From: Punica granatum
Lineage: Eukaryota; Streptophyta; Magnoliopsida; Myrtales; Lythraceae
Reading direction: 5' to 3'
DNA length: 64,000 nt
NCBI RefSeq assembly: GCF_007655135.1
Contig: NC_045130.1
Span: 15,996,001-16,060,000 of the forward strand
A program made the position numbers and the translations under genes. Under the pieces are notes generated by a model, which made no database searches, was not told where the DNA came from, and saw only the letters and a list, made by a program, of their open reading frames with translations. Each line of letters starts with the position of its first letter. The first letter of the stretch is position 1. Below are positions 1-11,100 of the stretch, piece after piece.

Positions 1-99
1 GTTTCTTATGAAGCTAGCTGATAACTTTAGTAAGGATCCACTGAAGTTATGGAGTCCGAACAACTTCAAGGCCAGAGTTAAAATATCTAGGTACCGTTA

Positions 100-1310
100 T
101 CAAATTAATAAATATCACATACACGAAAGAGATGGTCAAGGAATTTGAATAACAAATTCATGAATTGCTCTTGAAAGGCTTGATAAGGGACAATTTCAGT
201 CCTCATTCCACTGCAGCCTTTGTGGTGATAAATAATGTAGAGCAGGTTAGAGGAGAAACTCAGATGGTTATAGACTATAGTCAGCCCAACAAAGCAATCG
301 AGGACGATGGCCATAAGGTTCATATTATGGAGATATTTTGACAGGATAAATCTCAAATAACCTTCCATTTTCTCTAAATTTGACTTGAAAAGTGGATATT
401 GGCAGGTTAAGATGAAAGAAGAGTCTATCCCATTGACAACGTTTAGAGCACTACGAGGTATGTATGAATGGATAGTTATGCCATTTGGATTAAAGAAAGT
501 TTCGGGTATTTTCCAGCGCTAGATAGATGATGCCTTCAAGCACCTCAAAAAGTTTTGCGTAGTCTACCTAGACAATGTGCTAGTCTTCAACCACAATGAA
601 GAAGAGCACATGAGTCATTTAGAACGGTTGACTGATGTCTTCATAAATGAAGGCATGAATTCATTTGAAAGAAATATAGAATGGGTCAAGGAAAGGGTAA
701 ACTTTCTCGGTATAGAAGTGGAGAAAGGAAAAATCCCTCTACAAAGCCATATAACTGAAAGTAACAAACTCCAGGATATGAAGCAGGTCCAAAGATTTTG
801 TGGAATTAATAACTATGCTAGAAAGTTCGTAAAAGATCTTTCCAAAAATCTAACTTGATTGTCTAAAAAGACTTCTAACAAGGTAAGCTGCTTTTGGGAA
901 GAAAATGATACTCGAGTAGTAAAAAAAATAAAAAGAATGTGAAGAATTTGCCACCTTTATCTTTACCCTCAGATACTGACGAGTTAGTCCTGGAGATCGA
1001 TGTTTCAAACGAGTTTTGGGGAGCAGTTTTAAAAATAAAACAAAGCAAATCAGAACATGTTTGTAATTATTGGTCTGGAGCTTTTAAGGGGTAAGAGTTA
1101 AACTATCCAATATGAAAAGGAAGTGCTTACTTTAAAAAATGGTATAAAAGTTTTATTTATCTTCCTTACCCCTAAAAAGTTTGAGGTAAATATGACTCGT
1201 TGTATATTAAGAGATTTATGAACATGAATCTAAAAGAAACCATACAAACTAGGCTTTTAAGATTATAGGATTTAACTATTACAAGTTTGGCATTAAATAT
1301 ATTCCAAGAA
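100..1310 (+). pseudogene. Decayed endogenous pararetrovirus: reverse transcriptase / RNase H
   Basis: Relic of a viral polymerase region of Caulimoviridae type, scattered over several frames with stop codons. Visible landmarks in order are an RT N-terminal segment (about 130-340), the FDLKSGYW-type block (about 375-410), MPFGLKK (about 480), the active-site region reading YLDNVL (about 565-585), a block around NYARKFV (about 812-832), and an RNase H-like segment with DVSNEFWGAVLK (about 1000-1035). FWGAVLK and NYARKF are more typical of caulimovirids than of Ty3 elements. The second aspartate of the catalytic Y-x-D-D motif is Asn, a stop lies just before IDDAF, and frames shift near 350 and after 860, so it cannot be functional. 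The left end lies outside the window. A divergent Ty3/gypsy element is the alternative. Confidence 0.75.
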
Positions 1311-1389
1311 AAAAAAAAGTTAATTCTCTCTTTCGTGTATTATTCTGTCTTGCAGACGGATCCCAAGACAAACCCTAAGAAAAAGGGCA

Positions 1390-2640
1390 TGCTGGGAATG
1401 CAAGAAGGTGGGACATTCCCACCTAGATTGTCCTAAGAAGAAGAGAAGAGTTGAGGGCTTTGGGAGCCTTGATCCCCAGAAGGGGGCACCTGGAGTAATA
1501 CGCTGGAAGTGCCTCAAGTTAGGAAACTACGCAACATATTACCCAAAGAGGAAGAACTAAGAAGGAATGAGTAAAAAGGCTATCCGAAACAAGAAAGCCA
1601 AGAAGGCTAGGAAGGACATAGCCAAGAAAATTCCAATTCTTGAACCTTCAAAAGGAGAAAATCCTTGGTTTCTTCGTAAAGATAGATATGAACTAGAGAC
1701 TTGTTCTAGTGTCATAAAAAACAACAATGATCGGGCTATTAGTCATTTGATAAATCCTTCGAGGGAAGAGATTGATGGAGAAATTCCTAAGAAGGAGTTC
1801 AATCTTCTTGGTGAGCTGATGACTCATGTTATGATTCTTAAGATTGAGAAAAATGGGGATTTATTGGGAGAGCCATTTGGAAAGTTTGACTACAAAGTCA
1901 AATATTCGGCTCCTCCTTATTTCTACATGAAAGAACCCGTAGTTTGGACATGATGGGGATCTGAGGGTGAAAGTCTTGAAAAACCAATAATGGTTGATGG
2001 CAAAAGCCATGAGGAAGCTGAAAGGGTTGATGGCCAATGCCATGTAGAGGATGAAGTCCCAAATGATTATTTGGGATACTACTTGGATCCTAACAACAAA
2101 AATAATCTCGATGTTTCTAAAGAATTTACTCTAATATATGTTGAATTAAAGGGTGGTTTAATCAAGAATTTTTTTTTGCAAATCTAGTTTTTTGTTGAGG
2201 AAACCCTTTACAAGATCAGGGCCCTAGAAAGGCATCTTCACATCCTGGATAAGAAGAGGAAAGGTTGTTCGAAAATTATGCCCAGAGGCAACGCATCATG
2301 GATGATGTTAAGCGTCTTATTCCACTGAAAATCCAATGGGCATCATAAAGAAGAAGAAGAAGAAGAACCCATTGATTTAATGATACATGAGACTCTCTTC
2401 CCAACACCATGTCTTCATTGGGAAGATGTAAGGCAGTGGTCGAGATTGAGGTTTTCTCAACTCTCAATGAAAAAAAGGGTTTCCTTTACATAGGGGAAAG
2501 CTTGATAGATGTAGTTGAGATTGATCGATCTGACTTTGATCTGTGTAACCAGCTGCCCACTTTAGTAAATAGTGCGCTAGGGGTACTCTTTAAGGTATGT
2601 AACTGCTTTCGTTTGCAGTACTAACAAGGAGCGATAATGC
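1390..2640 (+). pseudogene. Decayed viral or retroelement segment with two CCHC zinc knuckles
   Basis: Position 1390 begins a good zinc knuckle, C-x2-C-x4-H-x4-C (CWECKKVGHSHLDC). A second at 1501-1545 is broken: it keeps the WKC start and the PKRKN tail but has Asn for His and Tyr for the last Cys. A basic 128-residue open frame follows (1567-1953, rich in KKAKKARKD), then shorter acidic frames to about 2640. Paired knuckles with a basic stretch suggest a nucleic-acid-binding coat or gag-like protein. It lies downstream of the RT relic, although in caulimovirids the coat-protein knuckle normally lies upstream of RT. Either the insertion is rearranged or two partial copies are joined. I cannot assign the frames after 1567 to a named domain. 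Confidence 0.5.
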
Positions 2641-2949
2641 AACAAGACCTACGAGTCCTACTAGTATTGAGATCTCAATGTAGCTGAGGTTCACGAGTTG
2701 TTCTTTCCACAAGGATAAAAGTATCTGAGGAAACCTATTGGAACGTTTATGAAGCCCACAAGCTCAAATAAAAGGCAATTTGCATCGAATGCTTGAAGGC
2801 AGTCCAAGAAGATCTACTCTCCAAACAACGAAAGTATTTCATCTTCTATAACCAACATGGATGAAAGCACGGTCATAACCCACTAGGACAAGGTAGAAAA
2901 TCTTCTTTTATAGTTATGGTATAGGGGCCTTGAATTGAATGAAGATTAG

Positions 2950-3420
2950 GCCCAAGACCTTCAAGCTTTGTAAACAGATTGCATAAGTACAAGACAAGCA
3001 ATTCGATAAGATCCAGGCCCAAAAAGGCCTAAAGGCCCCAGCCTTATAAACGTCAACCACGATGCCATCAAAAACGTGCAACACGAAGAGAATATATTCC
3101 CTGCTAGTAGAGATAATAGTACTACAGTTTGTCGGGCAATAATGTTCAGTGTGTGGTGTTTTAGCAAGTACACGAGCATCGGACGCTCTTAGTGCGTCCT
3201 ATTATCGCATCTATTGTGCACATATTTATTTGTCACTTTGTAATCAACATGTTATATGGTGGGTCGTGTCGTTATGGTTAAAGAATGACCTGGCTAACTG
3301 TGCTATGGGCACCAGCCGTGTATAAATAGACGTTCTCTCTTCCTATTTCGAGGAGACAACAAGAGTAAGAGTATGCTAACAATATCAGTATGCTTTTAAA
3401 ATTCTCTCGTCTCCCATATA
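2950..3420 (+). promoter_or_regulatory. Promoter-like stretch within the pararetroviral relic
   Basis: A TATA-box-like TATAAATAG at about 3320 is preceded by a mixed-composition, non-coding stretch and followed by a decayed region. This layout resembles the intergenic promoter of plant pararetroviruses, but no experiment or alignment supports activity here. Confidence 0.3.
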
Positions 3421-3599
3421 CCTTTCTGATTTCAAAATAGTATGATATTGTGAGAAGTACACGTGATAAGTCCTCTTGAGTGAGTGGGGCAGTGGTAGCA
3501 CAAAAGAGTCTCCAATGCCAGTGACGGGCTTGAAACAAAAATGAAAGCTTAGTGGACCCTGAAGCTTCAACCTAAGGTATACGTTTACAAACGATTCCA

Positions 3600-4190
3600 T
3601 TGTCTATGCCTTCTAGCTAAAATTGGTTGAACAAAATTTCTCAAGTCTAAGGGAAGATCTATGTGCTCTTCTCGTACTTAGTGATCCCATCTATGCTAAG
3701 TACTCTAAAGCCGAGACCAAGGCACGAGAGTATTTAGATAAGGTCTGCACACGATGGAGCATCCTTCCTTAGGGATATTATTGCCTTCAACGATCTCTTA
3801 ATCAAATATAATACAAGAAACACGAAAAGAGTTGGTGCTTGGGCACGATTCTTTGAAGATCCCAAAGTGAAAATTCCATAGATTATGTAGGAATGTTGTC
3901 AAAATCCTGATTGTCTGCATTTAGACCACGGAGATGGGAAGGATTCTATTATTGGTTTACTTAACTCTATATCGAATTGATTAATTTCTGTAAACGCTAA
4001 GGTAGATAAGCTATCTAAAAAAGTAAAACGTCTGCTTTTGAATTTAGAGAAATTGACTCTAAGACGGAGTGAATTTGAGGAATTCTTCTTCAAAGGCAAA
4101 TCAAATCTCAAGAATTTGTGGCCTCATCCTCTTATACCAACGAGTTTGAAAAGGTAAGCAAGGTAAGGCAACAAAGGAAAGAAGGAACAC
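3600..4190 (+). pseudogene. Decayed coding fragment, probably the same viral relic
   Basis: Short plus-strand coding-like pieces with in-frame stops follow the promoter-like stretch. One, at about 4000-4100, is Lys/Leu/Glu-rich and could have been a coiled coil. There is no recognisable domain; assignment to the pararetroviral relic rests on position only. Confidence 0.3.
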
Positions 4191-4229
4191 AATCTCTACA
4201 TGATCCATAGCTCATTGAGTAGTTACTGG

Positions 4230-4235
<6 letters not shown>

Positions 4236-4264
<29 letters not shown>
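4236..4264. repeat. (AT)n microsatellite
   Basis: Uninterrupted AT dinucleotide run at the end of the viral relic. Confidence 0.9.
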
Positions 4265-4266
<2 letters not shown>

Positions 4267-4689
4267 TTTTTCTCATGAGTTATGGTGTGGAAAAATTACT
4301 TGATTCGATAAATGAGTTTCATTTTAGAGAGTAGTTGGATTAAAAAAAAATGAGGTCTTGGCATGAAAAGCGTTCTTACACATGAATTAGAACAATTTAC
4401 TCAAGGTAATGCACCCGACTTAATTGACAAAGAAGAATTTGAAAACAAAATATGGTTTTGTGAATTTACAATGATGATCAACACGTTCATTAATGAGAGA
4501 TGAATCTTACCAAGATCTAGTTGCTCCGCGTTCTCTCTTTTTCAAGGGTGTGAATGAAAAATTGAAAAGTTTGGGGACTATTGTGAAAAATGAAATTGTT
4601 TGAAGAAGGATCCGTGAGCTGCATATAAGAAATGCCTCTAGAGTTCCCCCTTTAGTTAAAATAAACAAATAAATAAATAAAACACAAAG

Positions 4690-4815
4690 GTGCAATTTAA
4701 TTAGTCGGGATTCAAATCAATCGATCAATTAAGAGTGGAACTCTTACGATCATGAATTTTCTCTATTTATAATATTCGAATATGAGATGACATTACTTAA
4801 GAAAATTCACACTGA
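4690..4815 (-). mobile_element. Very diverged tRNA-derived SINE relic
   Basis: On the minus strand this matches the central and B-box part of the SINE seen better at 32.3 and 42.5 kb: an ATTCGAAT-like B box, a GTGAATTTT-type core and the AGAGTxxxACTCTT tail block. It is heavily mutated and there is no clear A box. Confidence 0.35.
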
Positions 4816-4864
4816 TAATATTTATTATAATTTAAGTGATAAATTTTTCGATTATAAAGAAAAC

Positions 4865-5187
4865 TCAAGTTTCATACAAAGAATGAGGAATATATTTTTT
4901 AGCGAATTCATGTCCCATGAATGAATCCACGATGAAACAACCTTTTATAAATATACCTCTGGAGAAATCCATACTAAAAGGAGAAAAGGAAAATAGGGTG
5001 AGAAAAAAAAAAAGGAAAAAAACAAAAACAGTCGCTTTGAGCCGAACATACACAGAGAGCCCTCACCTCGCATCACACAAACAGAGAACACAGCTCGCTT
5101 CCTCCCTGCAAACAAAATAAGAACATAACGAAAATTAGGGTTTTAATCCCAACGCCCCTTTCTATCCCAATTACCTGTTGAATTCCC
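4865..5187 (+). promoter_or_regulatory. Promoter and 5' UTR region of the NERD-like gene
   Basis: Contains a TATA-like TTTATAAATATACC at about 4942, a pyrimidine- and CA-rich leader after 5040, and a telo-box (TTAGGGTTT, the complement of AAACCCTAA) at about 5136. Telo-boxes are common near start sites of plant housekeeping and chromatin genes. The transcription start itself cannot be seen. Confidence 0.45.
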
Positions 5188-8100
5188 ATGGAAGCCGAGG
5201 AAGACGACACCTTGAAGACCTCGCCCGAACCCTCGCTCCCGGACCCGGAGGGTTCTACGGCCCCTGGCCCGCCCCAGCCGGAGCTCGGACCGGCCGCTGC
5301 GCATTGCGAGCCTGAGCCTGCTCCCCAATCGGAGGACCCCCCGCGCTATGATGTGCAGCAGTCCTTGCCCGGTAAAGACGGTGGTGGAAGCTCGGAACTT
5401 GGAGGTGAGGAGGTGATTTGCCATAGGAGCGAGGCGGCTGCTTGCATGGACGAGTCTACAGCGACAGCGGAAGGGGAATTGGTGGCTGAGAAGGAGGACG
5501 ACGGTGCAGCGCGTGGTGGGGGTGATGTAGTGGTTGGGGAGAGCTGGACGGTTGTGGCAGCGGCTGCTTCTCCCCAGGGGCAATCGCCACAGCTAGTGTC
5601 TGAGAGGGATGGTGGCCATGAGGTTGGGGGAGAGGACAGCGAGGCGGCTGCAGATGTGACTGTGAGCGAACCTACCGGAGCTGTGGTGGACAACCGGGTG
5701 GTTGAAGAGAGAGGTAAGGAGACTGTTGATGTAGCTGATAAGGGCGTAGAAGAGGAGACGGAAGAGGGTCATATGAAGGAGGTGGATGACCACAGCGAGC
5801 CTGCGACAGAGGAAACGAAGCCAGAGGCAACTGAGGAAAAAGAGCCTCTTCATTCGGAAGCAGCAGCCGACGGAATGGAGACTGCCCATGAGAAGGCTGA
5901 CAGAGACGGTGCAGAGGCTGTTGAGCATGTCCCTGAAGTGGCAGAGGTTGCGGGACTGGGTCAAAAGGAGGAGGTTAAGGAGGGAGCTGCGGCAGTAAAT
6001 GTTGTTCATTTAGAGTCTGACGGGCATGGAGCATCAGCTTTGAAAGAATCGGCAGAGGAAAGCACAGAGGCCTCTGGTGCTGTGAAGGACTCGACAGCCA
6101 CTGACACGGTGGACGTGGAAGCAGCTGAGGATGATACGATGGCAGTGGCCGAGGAGGCTGCTGGGGAAAACAGAAAGGTTGATGTAGAGATGAAAAAGAC
6201 TGAGGATAATATGGTGGGTAGTGGTGATGAGGCAGACAAGGCTGCGATGGACATGGTGGCAGAGGCCGAGGAGGCTGCTAGGGTCAACAGAAAGGTTGAT
6301 GATGATATGGTGGACGTGAAGATGGAAAAGGTTGAGGATGATATGGTGGCTGGTGAGGACAAGGTAGACGAGGCTGCTTTGGACATGGTGGCAGAGGCCG
6401 AGGAGGTTGCTAGGGACAACAGAAAGGTTGACGATGACATGGTGGAGGCAGAGATGAAGACAACTGAGAGTAATATGGTTGCTGGCGGTAATGAGGCACA
6501 CGGGGGGGTTGCGATGGACATGGTGGCAGAGGCTGAGGAGCCTGCTAAGGACAGTAGACAGGTTGATGAGGTAGAGAAAACGACTGAGAATAATATGGTG
6601 TCTCGCAATGACGAGGCAAATGAGGCTGCGATGGACAATAAGGAGGTCGGCGAGGACGTGGTGGAAGAGGCACACGATGCTGCGATGGACAATAGGGAGG
6701 TTGATGAGAACGTGGAGGAGGAGGAGGCAGATGAGTCCGCGATGGACAAGAGGGAGTTTGACGAGGATGTAGCAGAGGAGGCGGAGGCAGAAGCGGATGC
6801 AGATGAGGATATGGGGGCCCTCCATGAGGATACAGATGCTACGGAAGAAACTGATGCTACAGAAGAGGCAGAGAAAGCGGAGGAAGTGAGTAGAAGTGGT
6901 ATGAAGAGAAAGCGGGGAAGAGCTCCTAAGGCCAGCACTCCGAGGACTCCTTCACGGAAGAAGATGGAAGAGGATGTATGTTTTGTTTGCTTTGATGGGG
7001 GTGATCTTGTGCTCTGTGATCGCAGGTGAGACTGCTTACTATAATGTTATTCAATAAGTCCACATAAAAGATGCATCTCGGGCTTTATATATTTAATTAA
7101 TTGAAGAAGTTTATTGTTTTTGTTTTTCCAATACTCAGGGGATGCCCCAAGGCGTATCATCCTTCATGCGTAAACCGCGATGAGGCTTTCTTTCGCACTA
7201 AAGGGCAGTGGAACTGCGGTAAGTTGTGGTATAGTTTTTGTTAGATGTTGGTGTTGCATTTTCTACTGGGAAAGTAGGACATGAAAGCAGCAGCTTTATG
7301 GATTTAAGTATTCTACATGGCGATTGTATGGACGTCTCTAATGCCTACCTGTTTGCTATTGTCTATCTGTCAATGAAAATGAACCCAAAAAAATAAAAGA
7401 AAAAAGAAAGAATAAATGAAATAATGAGATAGAAGGGGAAAAAAGGGGATCCCTGAATCAGTAAACTTTACCTATTTGAGTAATGAAACATAGTATTCAC
7501 CTTGTAGTTGTGCTCATATCTAATTCTTATTGGTACTTCAACATTAATTTTCAAAGTTCTCAATATCTTGATCCCCTATTCGCTTGTCTAATATAATTTT
7601 GCTAATCCCATGAATTCAGGTTGGCACCTTTGCAGCAACTGTGGAAAGAATGCTTATTACATGTGTTATACATGTACGTATTCCCTGTGTAAGACTTGCA
7701 TCAGAGGTGGCTCCATCTCTTGCATCAGAAGAAACAAGGGATTCTGCCGGACATGCATGAAAACAATTACAATGATTGAAAATAATTCGAAGGGAGATGA
7801 TGACATGGTACATGGTCATTCTTTTTTATTTTCGTTCTGTCGAGAGTCCTTCAATGGACAATCCATCTGTTCTTTGCTTGTTAGGCCAGTTAAGAAAGTT
7901 TTGGTCATTCTGTTTTTCTGTTATGGAAATGTCATGGATTCTTGTCTTTTTCATGTGGCGCTATGGGTTCTTCTCTACTTGGTTGACAATATTGCTTTTA
8001 GTTAACATTTGCTACTTTTGTATGCTTGCAGGAGCAAGTAGATTTTGATGACAAGAGCAGCTGGGAGTATCTATTCAAGGATTACTACCTGGATCTGAAA

Positions 8101-11100
8101 GAAAGGTTGTCTCTAACTCCAGAGGAACTTGCAAAGGCTACAAACCTGTGGAAAGGATCTGCCGGACTATCAGGGAAACGAGATTCTCCTCATGAGGCCG
8201 CTGATGATTCAGAGAATTCTGCTGGAGACACGGGAGTAACTGTCCCCAAAAGAAGGCAGTCCAAGAGACGGGCGAAATCCCATACCAAAGGAAGGGATTT
8301 ACGAGTCAGATCAGATCAAGTTGGTTCTGGAAAGAGTTCTATTGATGATAATTCAGAATGGGCTTCAAAAGAACTTTTGGAGTTTGTTATGCACATGAGA
8401 AATGGAGACGGATCAATTCTATCTCAATATGATGTACAAGCCCTACTGCTGGACTATATTAAAAGTAACAAACTCCGTGATCCCAAGCGCAAAAGTCAAA
8501 TACTTTGTGATCAAAGGCTTCAAAATCTGTTTGGAAAACCGCGTGTTGGGCATTTTGAGATGTTAAAGCTTCTTGAATCTCATTATTTTATAAAAGAGGA
8601 TGCAGATGATCTTCGAGGTACTTTTGTTGATACTGATGCTAATCAGTCGGAGGTAGATGGGAATTTTGATGTTTCACAAAAGGCTGGTAGAGACAAGAGA
8701 CGTAAGACACGTAAAAAGGGTGATGAGAGAGGACTTCTGTCAAACCGGGATGATTATGCAGCCATTGACACTCACAACATTACCTTAATCTATTTACGTC
8801 GTAATCTGTTGGAGGATCTCATTGAAGATGCTGAAACATTTCATGACAAAGTTGTTGGTGCATTTGTGAGAATTAGAATTACCAGCAGCAATCCTGGCAG
8901 TAATCAAAAGCAAGATCTATACAGACTCGTCCCTGTTGTTGGTAAGATATTGTCCTTCTTCCACACTTGGAAGTCTAAAACTCAAGGAGTAGCTGCTAAC
9001 AAGTTTTCCAAATTTTCTGGATATGATACAGGTACAAGTAAAGCCGCCGAGCAATATAAAGTTGGGAAGAGGATGACTGATTTTCTTTTGGAAATATTGA
9101 ATTTGGACAAGACAGAGGTTATAACAATTGATATAATCTCTAACCAAGAGTTCACTGAGGTAATCAGACATTTGCTTTATGCTTCTATAATCCACGTGGG
9201 ATTTGGATTTGCTTGTCATTCTAGTCTTCATAGGGATTGACAAGATAAGATTACAATAGATATTGAAACGTTGGACACAATGAGTTTGATTTTGTGTTGG
9301 ATAGAAAGCAATGCATTGGGTGGTGGGATTCCAATACTGGGTTCTAGTAACTTTGTCTTTGCAAGAATTCAATCTGATCTTCAGTAGCTTTTCCTGGGGT
9401 TTGAATTTTGCAACAGAAGATTGTTTTAATTGATCTACTGATGAAATTCTGGCTACTGGTTATATGACATCATTGAATGTATTGCTCTTACGCTAGGATG
9501 AATGCAAGCGCTTAAGGCAGAGCATCAAATGTGGGCTTCTCAACCGATTGACTGTGGTAATGTTTCTGCAGAAGATAGCTTTTATGATTTCCCTTTATTA
9601 GGATTATTCTCTTAACTTTAATTATGGATTTCTGTAGGGTGATATACAGGAAAAAGCCATGGCACTGCAGACAGTGAGAGTCAAAGATGTAATTTTCCTT
9701 CCTTTAGTACAGCTAATTTTTGTCAGCATTTGCTGTTATCTTGATGCAATATTGAAACTTACTCAGTGGGAATGCTCTTCGTTTGGACTTGCATTTTCAT
9801 GTCATCCTATATATATGTATATATATATGTATTAAGCCTTGTTTGATTCATACCCTGTTGCTTGAGCCTTGCTTCAGTCGAAATCTATTGTTCCAGTAAT
9901 GACACTCTTATTCCTGTCCTCGATAGATTGTACAGCTATTATACACATGCAAAACTGAGGCGTTTTCAGTAGTTATGCTTGAAATGGATAAATATGAGCT
10001 AGTTTTCTGTATGGAAAAGGTCAAGAATCCTCTTATGGTGGCAGTGTTGTCGACTGATTGTTGCTGAAGTGCTCTTCCCGGAAAAAAAATTGATTGTTGT
10101 CTCATGGCGAGGAGTTATTTGTCTGAGGCAACCAGGAGATAAGACTTCCAAACACAATTTAAGACTATGAATTGGATGGATTAGTGGTCATTGTGATTAA
10201 GTTAAAATAAGGCTTCAATTGCTGGATTGTTAATGGACAAAGTGATATCCATGTTGGATTCATTCTTTCTATTGATTGCAGTCATGTCAACCTAGGTATG
10301 ACTTGATTAAGCATTCTTGTCCCTTGCCAAAGATATTGGCCATTCTCAGTCTGATGAAGCCAGCAGAATAATCCCTGCCTTTGTTTGGAAGATGCTCTGG
10401 CAACTCAATTTGGGGACTAAGGATCGTGCAATTTTAACATACGTCAGTTACCATGAGGCCTGACACTGGCTATGCTAGAGCAAGACCATTTCCAAATTGT
10501 ATCCCATTCGGATCCTTTAGAAGCTCTTGTTGGCTGAATTTTGGATGGTCTTTATTGGATCTCATCGAACTTAAAAAGAAAAATAAGCCTCGTTTTATGG
10601 TGTTGTTACATATGGGCAAGGGCTATTATTGATGGAGTTGTTTAATCCTCTTTATTTACTCCTCTAAAATTGTTGATTTTCAAATTGAGATTTGAAAGCA
10701 ATGTTGTCTTCTTTAGGCTCTCTTGATGATGCAATGTACTGTTGCACATCTTATATGAATTAAAACATAACAGAGAGTTCTTTCAGTTTGTTTATATGAT
10801 GAGCCCGTGTATATGATTTAGCCGATGCATGTTATTTGGCACGTAGCATTATCTTTCATCCTGCATGCTGATCATGTATTTGAATAGACTACTGCATTCA
10901 ACTCTCTTATTTGCATAATATGTGCATTGTCTTTACAACTACTCAGCTTCCTTGGTATAACTGCCCAGCCCCCTGAAATGTTAATCGTCCATCTTACTTT
11001 CATGGAACTGCTTTTGTTTATATGCAGTGGTTGGAGTCAGAGACAGTTCGACTCAGTCATCTTCGCGATCGAGCAAGTGACATGGGCCGCAGAAAAGAAT

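Noticed and set aside
3485..3505. GTGGTAGCACAAAAGAG as a viral tRNA-Met primer site
   Set aside because: Too many differences from TGGTATCAGAGC to claim; it may be chance.
6034..6825. 263-aa minus-strand frame rich in Leu, His and Cys
   Set aside because: Another antisense frame of the same exon; no start context or domain.
6006..6938. 310-aa minus-strand frame rich in Ser, Ala and Thr
   Set aside because: Antisense shadow of the acidic repeats in exon 1 of the NERD-like gene; its low complexity follows from the GAG/GAT-rich sense strand.
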